Below, piece by piece: positions 8,512 to 16,764 of a DNA stretch of 64,000 bases (positions within the stretch are counted from its first letter, which is position 1; each line of letters starts with the position of its first letter). This DNA is from Gracilibacillus dipsosauri (GTDB taxonomy: Bacteria > Bacillota > Bacilli > Bacillales > Amphibacillaceae): contig NZ_QGTD01000001.1 of assembly GCF_003176895.1 (NCBI RefSeq), forward strand, positions 124,001 through 188,000, in the 5' to 3' direction. The notes under the pieces were generated by a model. The model saw only the letters and a list, made by a program, of their open reading frames with translations, ran no database searches and was not told the DNA's origin. Both the position numbers and the translations under genes were made by a program.

Positions 8512-9195
8512 CTATAAAGTGATGGCCATATAACCCAGCCCTTTTTTTGTCACAATAGCGTCTGCCAAATCGATTGTCTCTAGCTTATGCCGCAAACGAG
8601 TTACATTCGCCGTGAGGGTATTGTCGTTCACGAACTGCTCATCCTCCCACAGTTTTCGTATCAAGTCATGGCGCGAGATAATGACATTGTTGGTTCTCAC
8701 AAGCGTGATCAGTATAAAAAATTCGTTTTTTGTTAAATCCACTTCTTTCCCAGCTTTTCGAATTATACCTCGATTCAAATCAATCAAGGCGCCATTCCAT
8801 TCAAGAATATTCGATTGCTCTTCGCCATAAGCATATGTCCTCCGGAGAACGGCTTGAATTTTGGCATAAAGCACATCTGTATGAAACGGCTTCTGGATGA
8901 AGTCGTCCGCTCCCATGCTCAGTGCCATGACCATATCCATTGGGTGATCGCGAGAGGAAAGGAAAACAATGGGTACTTTGGATACAGCGCGAATCTCGCG
9001 ACACCAATGAAAACCGTCAAATTTCGGGAGTATGACATCCATGATGACGAGCTGAGGCTGTTGTTCAAGAAATGAACGCATCACACCTTCAAAATCATCT
9101 GGTCTCGTGACCCGGAACGACCAAGCCTCTAGACCTTTCTTCAATGCAGCAAACAAAGCATCATCATCTTCAACAACAAATATGTTTATCTTCAT
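8512..9195 (-). CDS. BceR-like OmpR-family response regulator
   Basis: The 227-residue protein has a receiver domain with acidic pocket VEDDD, phosphoacceptor Asp in LVIMDVILPKFDG (about 53) and the K of FIQKPFHTDV, followed by an OmpR/PhoB winged helix (about 135-225) with DLTKNEFFILITLV and VNDNTLTANVTRLRHKL. The start is ATG behind AGGAGG. It is the first gene of the regulator-kinase operon and is expected to bind the palindrome at 7360-7381. Confidence 0.94.
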   Translation of the reverse strand: MKINIFVVEDDDALFAALKKGLEAWSFRVTRPDDFEGVMRSFLEQQPQLVIMDVILPKFDGFHWCREIRAVSKVPIVFLSSRDHPMDMVMALSMGADDFIQKPFHTDVLYAKIQAVLRRTYAYGEEQSNILEWNGALIDLNRGIIRKAGKEVDLTKNEFFILITLVRTNNVIISRHDLIRKLWEDEQFVNDNTLTANVTRLRHKLETIDLADAIVTKKGLGYMAITL

Positions 9196-9612
9196 CGAGC
9201 CAGCCTCCTAGTGTCGCAAATTTGACTCTTGTAAATAAAATAATATGAGGTAACAAAGAATTACTCCTCTTTATTGTATCACAATTAATGTTTCACCTAT
9301 GGTGGGGGTACGGAAACGATTCGAGGATTGAGGGGCACTATGAAAACAAACCGTTTGGTTAGATCGATCTCTCTCGATCATCAATAGCACGCGCAACGTG
9401 TTTGTGTCTGGCGATATCTATGCAACAGTGATTGTGTTTTCCGTTATTTGCATTAATCGAGTAAAATTTATTTTGACTCCTCCTTCGGTATTTTCGAGGT
9501 CATTATTTCGTGACGTGACACTCTCTATACACCAAGGAAGGCTTTTTTGTGTAATTCCAAAAACCTTATTTCGGGTCAAATTTATTTCTACAGGAAGGCT
9601 TTTTTATAAAAA
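9196..9612. other. Non-coding stretch with repeated AGGAAGGCTTTTTT segments
   Basis: No convincing gene is seen. A reading frame at 9398-9643 on the plus strand lacks a ribosome binding site and resembles nothing I know. Two similar blocks are present: AGTAAAATTTATTTTGACT followed by AGGAAGGCTTTTTTGTG (to 9550), and GGGTCAAATTTATTTCTAC followed by AGGAAGGCTTTTTTA (to 9606). They may be ends of a lost mobile element, but no transposase is recognisable. Confidence 0.4.
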
Positions 9613-9641
9613 ACCCTTTGGACAAATCATTTCCAAAGGGT
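9613..9641 (-). terminator. Terminator of the copper ATPase gene
   Basis: ACCCTTTGGA and TCCAAAGGGT form a 10-bp stem, with a T run on the minus strand. It lies about 40 bases after the ATPase stop codon. A near copy lies at 4073-4097. Confidence 0.8.
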
Positions 9642-9682
9642 AGATTTTAACAATTTAAATAAGAGGGACTTACAGACGTAAT

Positions 9683-11824
9683 CTAAGCTTTCAACAATTT
9701 TGCATTAATAGCTACGATAATCGTACTCAAACTCATTAGAACTGCTCCAACTGCTGGGCTTAACACAATACCAATAGGTGCTAATATACCAGCTGCTAGC
9801 GGGATAGCCAATATATTGTACCCTGCAGCCCACCATAAATTCTGAGTCATTTTACGATAGGTTTTCTTCGACAAACTAATTAAGGAGACAACATCCTTTG
9901 GGTTACTTTTCACAAGCACTACATCAGCTGTTTCCATTGCTACATCTGTTCCAGCTCCTATGGCAATTCCTAAATCAGCTGTTGCAAGAGCAGGAGCATC
10001 ATTAATTCCGTCTCCTGTCATTGCCACCCTCCAGCCTTTTTCCTTAATTTTCTTAACTTGATCCGCTTTTTTGTCTGGTAAAACTTCGGCATATACCTCA
10101 TCAATATTCAATTGTTCGGCAACCCAATTAGCCACCTTTTTGTTATCACCAGTTAGCATAATCGAATGTATATCAATTTCCTTTAGCTTAGCAATGGCTT
10201 CTTTTGCGGTTTCTCTTACCATATCTGCTAAAGCAATCATACCAACTAGTGCATCATCTATTAAAACAAATACGACTGTTTTCCCTTTCTCCGACATCTG
10301 ATTAAACTGTTGCTTATCATAGGTAAGATGATTGTCATCGACATAACCAGGACTGACCACATTAATTTTTTGACCATTAATGGTTCCTTGAATTCCCTTT
10401 CCAGTAATTGATTCGAAATTCGTTATTTTTTGTAGATGCATTCCTTTTTCTTTTGCTGAAGTAACGATACCTGTTGCAAGGGGATGCTCTGAATTCTGCT
10501 CCAAGCTTGCTGCTATATTTAGAACTTCCTCCTCTTGATATCCTTCATTTGGAATAATATTGGTTACACCAAATTCTCCTTTTGTCAGCGTACCTGTTTT
10601 ATCAAAAACAACGGCATTTAAATTTCTCGCACCTTCAAAATTGGCACGATTACGGATAAGTAAGCCTTGTTTTGCAGAAATAGCTGTAGATACTGCTACA
10701 ACAAGAGGTGCAGCTAAACCAAGTGCATGTGGACAAGTGATGACCATAACCGTCACCATTCGTTCCAGTGATGTATCAAATGGGTATCCAAGCCCAAGCC
10801 AAACGAATAAGGTAATAAATCCAGCAGCAAGCGCAATATAAAATAACCATTTTGCTGCCCGATTGGTAACATCCTGTGTTCGTGATCTTGAATCTTGTGC
10901 CTCTTTGACCAGTGTAATGACTTGTGAAAGATAAGAAGCTGCACCGGTTTTTTCAACCTGTATCGTAAGTGAACCTTCCTTATTCACCGAACCGCCGATA
11001 ACTTCATCACCTTTATTCTTTTCCACAGGTACGGATTCTCCTGTAAGCATCGACTCATCTATTGCTGAATTTCCATCTAGGATTGTTCCATCCACTGGGA
11101 CTTTTTCTCCAGGTTTGACCAAAACACGATCGGCATTCTTTAACTCAGAAACTGGTATGTCTTCCACTTCGTCTTGTTCGTCGAGTTTATGAGCCTCACT
11201 AGGCATGAGCTTGACAAGCTCCTCTAGCGCATTGGACGCTCCCATCACGGAACGCATTTCGATCCAATGTCCTAATAGCATAATGTCAATCAATGTGGCT
11301 AGCTCCCAGAAAAAATCCTTCCCTTCTAAGCCAAACACAGTGAGCGAACTATAGGCATAAGCAACAAAGATTGCTAAGCCAATGAGTGTCATCATTCCAG
11401 GGTTTTTATCTTTTAATTCACTAATTGCCCCGGTAATAAATGGCCAACCACCATAGAAAAAGATAAAGGTAGCAAGTAGGAATAAGATATAGGAATTGTA
11501 TAGAGGTTGCCAATTTACCCCGAAAAAGCTTTGAATCATCGGAGATAAAATAAGAATTGGAATGGTAACCATTAAGGAAATGTAGAACCTTTTTTTAAAG
11601 TCTTTCACCATATGCTCATGATGATGGCTATGGTCATGTCCGTTATGATTTTCATACTCACTATGATGATGTTCTTCATGACTATGATGCTTTGAATGGT
11701 CATGATGAGCATGGCTTTCAGAATAGTTTTCTTCATGATTAGAACGTCCTTGAACATGATTCATATGTTTAGAATCATGCATTGCTTCTTTCTTTGTATC
11801 TCCCTCTCTTACCAAGCTAATCAC
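9683..11824 (-). CDS. copB: Copper-exporting P-type ATPase, CopB type (CPH motif)
   Basis: The 713-residue protein is a P1B-ATPase. In order it shows a histidine-rich cytoplasmic N terminus (about residues 38-72), membrane segments, TGES actuator motif, the transport-site motif CPH in [14 protein letters not shown], the phosphorylation motif DKTGTLT, and [13 protein letters not shown] instead of CPC marks the CopB (P1B-3) subgroup, which exports Cu(II), Cu(I) or Ag; there is no N-terminal CxxC metal-binding domain. The frame opens with GTG 11824, but the AAAGGA before it is too close; TTG 11815 or ATG 11782 (MHDSKHMNH) may be the true start. A CsoR-like operator lies just upstream, and copZ relic and csoR follow further upstream. 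Confidence 0.92.
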   Translation of the reverse strand: MISLVREGDTKKEAMHDSKHMNHVQGRSNHEENYSESHAHHDHSKHHSHEEHHHSEYENHNGHDHSHHHEHMVKDFKKRFYISLMVTIPILILSPMIQSFFGVNWQPLYNSYILFLLATFIFFYGGWPFITGAISELKDKNPGMMTLIGLAIFVAYAYSSLTVFGLEGKDFFWELATLIDIMLLGHWIEMRSVMGASNALEELVKLMPSEAHKLDEQDEVEDIPVSELKNADRVLVKPGEKVPVDGTILDGNSAIDESMLTGESVPVEKNKGDEVIGGSVNKEGSLTIQVEKTGAASYLSQVITLVKEAQDSRSRTQDVTNRAAKWLFYIALAAGFITLFVWLGLGYPFDTSLERMVTVMVITCPHALGLAAPLVVAVSTAISAKQGLLIRNRANFEGARNLNAVVFDKTGTLTKGEFGVTNIIPNEGYQEEEVLNIAASLEQNSEHPLATGIVTSAKEKGMHLQKITNFESITGKGIQGTINGQKINVVSPGYVDDNHLTYDKQQFNQMSEKGKTVVFVLIDDALVGMIALADMVRETAKEAIAKLKEIDIHSIMLTGDNKKVANWVAEQLNIDEVYAEVLPDKKADQVKKIKEKGWRVAMTGDGINDAPALATADLGIAIGAGTDVAMETADVVLVKSNPKDVVSLISLSKKTYRKMTQNLWWAAGYNILAIPLAAGILAPIGIVLSPAVGAVLMSLSTIIVAINAKLLKA

Positions 11825-11899
11825 TTCCTTTTTTTATCTAATATTCCTTTCTAATTAAACTTCTATCCATTTGAAGCTCTGTATTTTTACTGATAATAC

Positions 11900-11918
11900 A
11901 ATACCCTTGTAAGGTATT
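11900..11918 (-). promoter_or_regulatory. CsoR-type operator of copB
   Basis: AATACC-CTTGTAA-GGTATT is an inverted repeat of the kind bound by CsoR (ATACC...GGTAT), located 76 bases upstream of the GTG start. On the minus strand it overlaps a plausible promoter with TTGTCT on its left flank. The csoR gene itself is 280 bases away. The assignment is by similarity to known CsoR sites and gene context. Confidence 0.65.
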
Positions 11919-11942
11919 AGACAAACATTTCATATTAAGTAA

Positions 11943-11980
11943 AAGAGCCGACCCAATAAAAAAAAAACGGATCAGCTCTT
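11943..11980 (-). terminator. Terminator after the csoR-copZ relic
   Basis: On the minus strand AAGAGCTGATCC pairs imperfectly (one wobble) with GGGTCGGCTCTT across a T-rich loop, followed by TTACTT-like sequence. It separates csoR-copZ from the copB promoter. Confidence 0.6.
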
Positions 11981-11986
11981 ATATAT

Positions 11987-12180
11987 TTATGCTACGACAT
12001 CGTAGCCTTGATCTTCTACTGCTTCGCTTAAATCAGTAATCGTAACCTTAGTCTCATCAAACGGCAACACTCACTTTTTCAGTAAAATTAACCTCTGCAC
12101 GGACTCCATCCATTTTATTTAGAGCAAGCTGCACAAGTCATTCCTGTAATTCCAAACGTAACATGCCTTTCATCACTCAT
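11987..12180 (-). pseudogene. copZ: copZ copper chaperone, internally deleted
   Basis: From ATG 12180 the minus strand reads MSDERHVTFGITGMTCAACS and then hits a stop. The GMTCAAC metal-binding motif is intact, but about 20 bases of helix 1 are missing and a second frame change follows near the codons for VSVAFDE. In the final frame it reads TKVTITDLSEAVEDQGYDVVA and stops at 11987. A normal CopZ has about 68-70 residues. The lesions remove the chaperone fold, so the copper operon keeps regulator and exporter but has lost its chaperone. The gene directly follows csoR. Confidence 0.85.
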
Positions 12181-12193
12181 GTTCTAAGCCCAC

Positions 12194-12496
12194 TTATTTG
12201 GAAAATTGTTTCATCACTTCGAGTAATTCATCAATAACTTCGTCTCCGTCTCCAGATTTAACCGCATGGCTAACACAATGCTTAGCATGCCTTTCCGCTA
12301 CCGTGAATCCTACTTTTTTTAGTGCTGCATTAATCGCACTAATTTGCACGAGTATATCAGGACAATACCGGTCCTCCTCCACCATTTTCTGAATACCACG
12401 CACCTGACCTTCTATTCGTTTAAGGCGATTGATAACCTTCTCTTTCTCATCTTTTGTTCTAGGTGTAATGGGATGATCATGAAGAAATTCTCCCAT
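12194..12496 (-). CDS. csoR: Copper-sensing transcriptional repressor CsoR
   Basis: The protein is an all-helical DUF156 repressor with KVINRLKRIEGQVRGIQKMVEEDRYCPDILVQISAINAAL and a later H-x3-C in RHAKHCVSH. The Cys (in RYC), His and Cys form the Cu(I) site of CsoR, and copper binding releases DNA. The frame is open to 12520, but ATG 12496 (MGEFLHDHP) has AAGGAAGTG at eight bases and is preferred, giving 100 residues. It should repress copB through the palindrome at 11900. The copZ relic follows after 13 bases. Confidence 0.92.
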   Translation of the reverse strand: MGEFLHDHPITPRTKDEKEKVINRLKRIEGQVRGIQKMVEEDRYCPDILVQISAINAALKKVGFTVAERHAKHCVSHAVKSGDGDEVIDELLEVMKQFSK

Positions 12497-12555
12497 TCGC
12501 TTCACTTCCTTTCTTTTCATAAAAATACTATACCATTAATCGTATTTATGTGAAT

Positions 12556-12579
12556 AAAGAAAACTCGGCAACTGCCGAG
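12556..12579 (-). terminator. Short hairpin terminator upstream of csoR
   Basis: CTCGGC-AACT-GCCGAG with TTTTCTTT following on the minus strand. It would stop any transcript coming from the antitoxin-like region at 12655-12801 before csoR. Confidence 0.55.
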
Positions 12580-12654
12580 CATTACATGAACATTATTTGA
12601 TGCATTAAGTTTATCCATTTATAAAGTTTGTATTCTTTTAGATAATATGGATAT

Positions 12655-12801
12655 AGACACAAATAACCACCCTTGAGCCTGACAAGCAACTAAGGTGTGG
12701 TTATAAAAAATACCTATAGTGTGTCGCTCCCTTGAAGGGCTATTGCACTACTGTTCGGTGAACCACCACCAAGACGAACTATATTATTATACGACTTTCT
12801 A
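12655..12801 (-). ncRNA. Orphan antitoxin-like RNA (type I system without toxin)
   Basis: The stretch aligns with the antitoxin side of the locus at 50588-50760. Shared parts are the terminal stem TAACCACCCTT with AAGGTGTGGTTA (12664-12703), the loop AGCCTGACAAGCA (identical 13 bases), a TCGC-x-CCCTT-AAGGGCTAT block, and the minus-strand TATAAT (12812-12807) followed by the same ATAAATAGAAAGTC context. Upstream of 12655, where the toxin gene should be, no toxin-like frame exists. The plus-strand terminator hairpin is degraded. This is either a relic or a free antisense RNA that could still act on related toxin mRNAs. Confidence 0.6.
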
Positions 12802-12922
12802 TTTATATTATACTGGATAAGAAATTTTAACAAATAACTTATTTTGTTGAAATACCCAATACAAAAAAGTCAGTAAATGAAAATATGTAATCTATTTTCG
12901 TTAGACAATCTTAACCATTTAC

Positions 12923-12960
12923 AAAAAAATAACGCATGATCTCTAACTAGAATCATGCGT
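12923..12960 (-). terminator. Terminator of the AraC regulator gene
   Basis: ACGCATGAT and ATCATGCGT form a 9-bp stem, followed on the minus strand by TATTTTTTT. It lies 130 bases after the regulator stop codon; nothing else is seen between 12961 and 13089. Confidence 0.75.
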
Positions 12961-13089
12961 CCATGGACTTTTACCATGATCAACAGGGAAATAGCTTACA
13001 TTGATATTATACAAAAAACAAAATCAACCTTTTATCAATAACATCACTATTTTTGATATAAACAAAGATAAAGTGAATTCCATTTTTTA

Positions 13090-14298
13090 TTAGTATGGAT
13101 CAAATCTGTTTTTTTTTATGTATTCTCCCGGTGTCATTTTAGTATGTCTTTTAAATACTTTAATGAAATAACTTTGGTCGGAAAAATGAAGGGTATTGCA
13201 AATTTCTGTAATAGAACGATTAAAATAAAGCATCATATTTTTTGCTTCTTTCACTTTCACCTTTTGGGTGTATTCGGAAATAGACATACCTGTCTCCTTC
13301 TTAAATAGATTAGAAAGATACTTCGGATTTAATCCAAGTTTTTCAGCAACCCAACTAACCGATAAATCAGATTCATAGATATGTTTGTAAATATATTCTT
13401 GGCATTGTGTAATTTTTCTAGAATATCTTTGTTGATGATGTCTCTTAACCAATTCCGCAAAATCATATAGGATCTTCTCACGAAACCAATCCACTTTGGA
13501 AATGGAATTTAACTCTTCTAAGTCCTGAATCATTACATCGCCAAGAGAATACGCATCTTCTGGGTGAAGCCCTCCTCTAATTGCAGCTCTTGTTGCTAGA
13601 GTTATAGTAGCAATGGCAATATTTTTTTGGCTTCTTAATTCACTTTTTCTAGATAAGATCCCATACTCAAAATCATCTCTTTTTCTAAACGCTTGGTGAT
13701 AAGGAATGATCTCCTGCACTTTTCCTTCTTCAATGAATTGATAAATTCGACGTTCTAATAAAGGGTCATGGTGATAATAGCTATTTTCGCGAACATTTGC
13801 AATATAACTAGATTGTTTCCATTCTATCTCCGTGTCTTGTTGTTGATGTATGAACTTCAATTCCTCTCGGATATTCAATTCAGTACCTGATGTTAGGTAG
13901 TAAGCTATTTGTCCAATTTCTATTAGCTGATTACTAGTTTCTATACTCAAACTCATTAGATATGATTCAAATTCCTCCTTTAAATAGCCTCTATTAATAC
14001 TGGTCAGTAATTGTACGACACCTTCTTTTGTTGGTAGATTATATACGGTTGGACCTATAATTAACCAATGTCTCTTATTTTGTTGAATAAAAGGAATACT
14101 TAGAAAACTTTCGTAATAATTAGTATTCGTTAATTGAATCTCCTTACCTAGTAAACCACAATTGATGACATGCTCCTGAAAAGTGTCGAACAAAGGATTA
14201 ATGATTTTATCAGAAGAAAAGAAGGTCATATTTGCATCATAATAAATACTAATCGGAACTTTTGTTACCTCTATTAATGAACTAAGTATATTATCCAT
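13090..14298 (-). CDS. AraC family regulator of the galactoside operon
   Basis: The 402-residue protein ends in a two-helix-turn-helix AraC domain (about 300-400): SVSWVAEKLGLNPKYLSNLFKKETGMSISEY and ITEICNTLHFSDQSYFIKVFKRHTKMTPGEY. The long N-terminal part (1-280) has no membrane segments and presumably binds the inducer. It is divergent from the sugar ABC importer and GH42 genes, so it most likely activates them. A perfect cre site and an inverted repeat lie in the 155-bp space between the two. Confidence 0.88.
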   Translation of the reverse strand: MDNILSSLIEVTKVPISIYYDANMTFFSSDKIINPLFDTFQEHVINCGLLGKEIQLTNTNYYESFLSIPFIQQNKRHWLIIGPTVYNLPTKEGVVQLLTSINRGYLKEEFESYLMSLSIETSNQLIEIGQIAYYLTSGTELNIREELKFIHQQQDTEIEWKQSSYIANVRENSYYHHDPLLERRIYQFIEEGKVQEIIPYHQAFRKRDDFEYGILSRKSELRSQKNIAIATITLATRAAIRGGLHPEDAYSLGDVMIQDLEELNSISKVDWFREKILYDFAELVKRHHQQRYSRKITQCQEYIYKHIYESDLSVSWVAEKLGLNPKYLSNLFKKETGMSISEYTQKVKVKEAKNMMLYFNRSITEICNTLHFSDQSYFIKVFKRHTKMTPGEYIKKNRFDPY

Positions 14299-14314
14299 TC
14301 TAAATCCCCCTTAT

Positions 14315-14330
14315 TTGTAAGCGTATACAA
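14315..14330. promoter_or_regulatory. cre site (CcpA operator)
   Basis: TTGTAAGCGTATACAA fits the cre consensus WTGNAANCGNWNNCWW at every position. It lies between the AraC gene and the binding-protein gene, so CcpA can be expected to repress one or both in the presence of preferred sugars. Confidence 0.85.
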
Positions 14331-14404
14331 TTAAAATGAATAAATTCTATATATCTAACCTTTTTTCTATATTTAACCTTATTTGTTCGCTAAAATTTTG
14401 ACAA

Positions 14405-14428
14405 GTTAACGATGGCTATCTCGTTAAC
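14405..14428. promoter_or_regulatory. Inverted repeat in the importer promoter region
   Basis: GTTAACGA and TCGTTAAC are separated by eight bases and lie 35 bases before the binding-protein start. TTGACA overlaps the left side. It is a likely operator for the AraC regulator or another repressor. Confidence 0.55.
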
Positions 14429-14462
14429 AGGGATCTAATAAAAAAACAAAGGGGTGAAGCAA

Positions 14463-15785
14463 ATGAAAAAAATTTTAGAAAGGTTGCTCGTTGCATTTAT
14501 TCTGTTAGTTTTATTAGTAGCATGTGGCGTTAATTCCTCCAGCGAACAGGATATTGAAGAATTAACTATACCTGAAAATCCCGAAGATATTAATGGAGAT
14601 ATTACCGTTTGGGCATGGGCATTAGAAGCAAACTATTTGGAAAAAGACGTTTTACCAGCTTTCAAGAAAATATATCCAAATATCGATGTCACTGTCGAGC
14701 ACATTGGTGTGGATCAAGTATATCAAAAAGTTAGCGCTGGACTTTCAAGTGGTGGTAGTGGCTTACCTGATGTTGTACAGGTAGAGAATAACCGTATCCA
14801 ATCATTTACAACTGAATTCCCGGATGCCTTTACTAACTTAAGTGCAATCGGTTACGACAAACACGAAGATAAATTTGCAAAGGCCAAGATTGAAGGTTTA
14901 AAAGATAAGAATGGAAATGTGATTGCTGCTCCACGTGATCTAGGGCCAGTTGGTGTCATTTACCGTGTTGATATTTTTGAAGAAGCAGGTGTTGATCCTT
15001 CTAAAATTGAAACATGGGATGATTACATCGAAGCAGGAAAAAAAGTTGTTGCACATACTGGAAACTATTTTCTTGGAACAGACGGTGATGGGCTATTACG
15101 GATTATGATGCAACAACAAGGGAGTTATTATTTCGATAATGAAGGTAAATTAGATATTACATCAGAGGAAGGCGAAAATGCTGCTCGAATTCTTCAAGAA
15201 ATGAAAGACAATAATTTAATTACGTTTACAAATAATTGGGATGGGCAAGTTGCTGCTATGAAAAATGGAGAAGTCGCTACAAATCCGGGTGCTGTATGGT
15301 GGAGCGGTACGATGCTAGAACAAATGCCTGAACTATCTGGTAAATGGGATATGTTTATGTTACCAGCATTTGAAAAAGGTAGTACTAGGGCATCAAATGA
15401 TGGTGGATCTGCATTAGCAATTCCTTCAGAGTCTGATAATAAAGTGGCAGCTTATGTCTTTACAGAGTTCGCGACAACTGACATAGATTCTCAGATTAAA
15501 GCACTCACTAATAGAGGTTTATTTCCTGCATTAACTGCAGCATATGAAGAACCTATTTTCTCTGAAAATCAAGAATATTTTAACAATGAACCATTTTTTC
15601 AAAAATTTGCCGACACAGTCGAAAACATACCAGCAGTAAATCATGATGGTGCAGAACTTGAAGTGCGTTCTGTAATGGGAAGCGAAATCGAAGCATTTCT
15701 ATTAGAAGATAAAAAAGCAATGGATATGCTCCAAGACGGGGAGGAACAAGCTATACAACAAACAGGCAAAGAAACAACAGAATAA
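14463..15785 (+). CDS. Sugar ABC transporter substrate-binding lipoprotein
   Basis: The precursor has a signal peptide MKKILERLLVAFILLVLLVAC with lipobox LVAC, so it is anchored outside the membrane by a lipid on the Cys. The rest is a class I extracellular solute-binding protein (DITVWAWALEANYLEKDVLPAFKKIYPNIDVTVEH). The frame is open to GTG 14454, but GGGG sits right on that codon; ATG 14463 is correctly spaced. It delivers an oligosaccharide, probably a beta-galactoside judging from the GH42 enzyme in the operon, to the permeases that follow. No ATPase gene is present; such importers often share the MsmX ATPase. Confidence 0.92.
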   Translation: MKKILERLLVAFILLVLLVACGVNSSSEQDIEELTIPENPEDINGDITVWAWALEANYLEKDVLPAFKKIYPNIDVTVEHIGVDQVYQKVSAGLSSGGSGLPDVVQVENNRIQSFTTEFPDAFTNLSAIGYDKHEDKFAKAKIEGLKDKNGNVIAAPRDLGPVGVIYRVDIFEEAGVDPSKIETWDDYIEAGKKVVAHTGNYFLGTDGDGLLRIMMQQQGSYYFDNEGKLDITSEEGENAARILQEMKDNNLITFTNNWDGQVAAMKNGEVATNPGAVWWSGTMLEQMPELSGKWDMFMLPAFEKGSTRASNDGGSALAIPSESDNKVAAYVFTEFATTDIDSQIKALTNRGLFPALTAAYEEPIFSENQEYFNNEPFFQKFADTVENIPAVNHDGAELEVRSVMGSEIEAFLLEDKKAMDMLQDGEEQAIQQTGKETTE

Positions 15786-15804
15786 AGACCATATATCCTG
15801 AGGT

Positions 15805-15837
15805 TAGGCTGGTTGAAGTTTTAAACTTACCAGCCTA
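15805..15837 (+). promoter_or_regulatory. Intercistronic stem-loop after the binding-protein gene
   Basis: TAGGCTGGT and ACCAGCCTA pair around a further AAGTTT/AAACTT stem, with no T run. Such hairpins commonly protect the binding-protein part of the mRNA from 3' decay and thereby raise its level over the permeases. Confidence 0.7.
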
Positions 15838-15861
15838 CTTCACCACAAGGAGGGGACATTC

Positions 15862-16764
15862 ATGGAAAATGTATCAAAAAAGGAGCAATCCACACTTTTC
15901 AAAAATGGCTTGATTACACCAAAAACTGCACCATACTTTTTTATACTACCAGCATTATTATTGTTTTTAGCTTTTACGGTATATCCAATTATTGCATCGT
16001 TCTTACTTAGTTTCCAAACACGAACAGGTGGTGTCTATACTTTTTCTGGTCTTGATAACTATATTCGGTTATTTAGTGATCCTATTTTTTACAAAGCATT
16101 AGGTAATACATTTATTCTATTAATTATCCAAGTACCTATTATGTTATTCCTCGCATTACTATTAGCAGTTTTTTTAAACTCGAAGTTATTAAATATACGT
16201 GGATTTTATAGAGTTTCCTATTTTACACCAGCTGTGACATCGTTAGTTGCTGCCTCCATTATTTTTATTCTGCTATTAAATTCAGACTATGGCCTAGTCA
16301 ATTACATCTTGTCTTCTATTGGTATAGAAAAAATAAATTGGTTAACAAATGGCTTTTGGGCAAAGGTATCCTTAATTATCGTAACCACCTGGAGATGGAC
16401 GGGATATAACATGGTTATTCTATTAGCAGGACTTCAGAACATTCCGAATGATCTTTATGAAGCAGCTAGTATGGATGGTGCATCACCAATTCGACAATTT
16501 TTTCATATTACCATCCCACAATTAAAACCTGTGTTATTATTTTGTTTTGTATTATCTACAATAGGAACATTTCAATTATTTGATGAACCTTATAACTTAA
16601 CGAATGGTGGTCCTAATAATGCAACTTTAACCATTACGTATTATTTATATAATCAAGGTTTTAATTTCTTTGACTTCGGATATGCTTCTGCCATTGCATA
16701 TGTAATCGTAGTATTTATCGCTATCCTTTCTTGGCTACAATTTAAGGTGGTGAAAGATGACTAA
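15862..16764 (+). CDS. Sugar ABC transporter permease, MalF type
   Basis: The 300-residue protein has six predicted membrane segments and the EAA loop motif ALYEAASMDGASPIRQFFHITIPQLKP-like sequence (LYEAASMDGASPIRQFFHI), which contacts the ATPase. It starts with ATG behind GGAGGGG and overlaps the next gene (TAATG). It forms the membrane channel for the sugar with the permease at 16764. Confidence 0.92.
   Translation: MENVSKKEQSTLFKNGLITPKTAPYFFILPALLLFLAFTVYPIIASFLLSFQTRTGGVYTFSGLDNYIRLFSDPIFYKALGNTFILLIIQVPIMLFLALLLAVFLNSKLLNIRGFYRVSYFTPAVTSLVAASIIFILLLNSDYGLVNYILSSIGIEKINWLTNGFWAKVSLIIVTTWRWTGYNMVILLAGLQNIPNDLYEAASMDGASPIRQFFHITIPQLKPVLLFCFVLSTIGTFQLFDEPYNLTNGGPNNATLTITYYLYNQGFNFFDFGYASAIAYVIVVFIAILSWLQFKVVKDD

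Noticed and set aside
9398-9643. An 81-codon plus-strand frame
   Set aside because: No ribosome binding site, no recognisable motif, and it runs into the copB terminator and the repeated blocks.
14398-14426. A promoter formed by TTGACA and TCGTTA ahead of the sugar-binding protein
   Set aside because: The -10 match is too poor; the start point remains undetermined, so only the operator-like repeat was listed.
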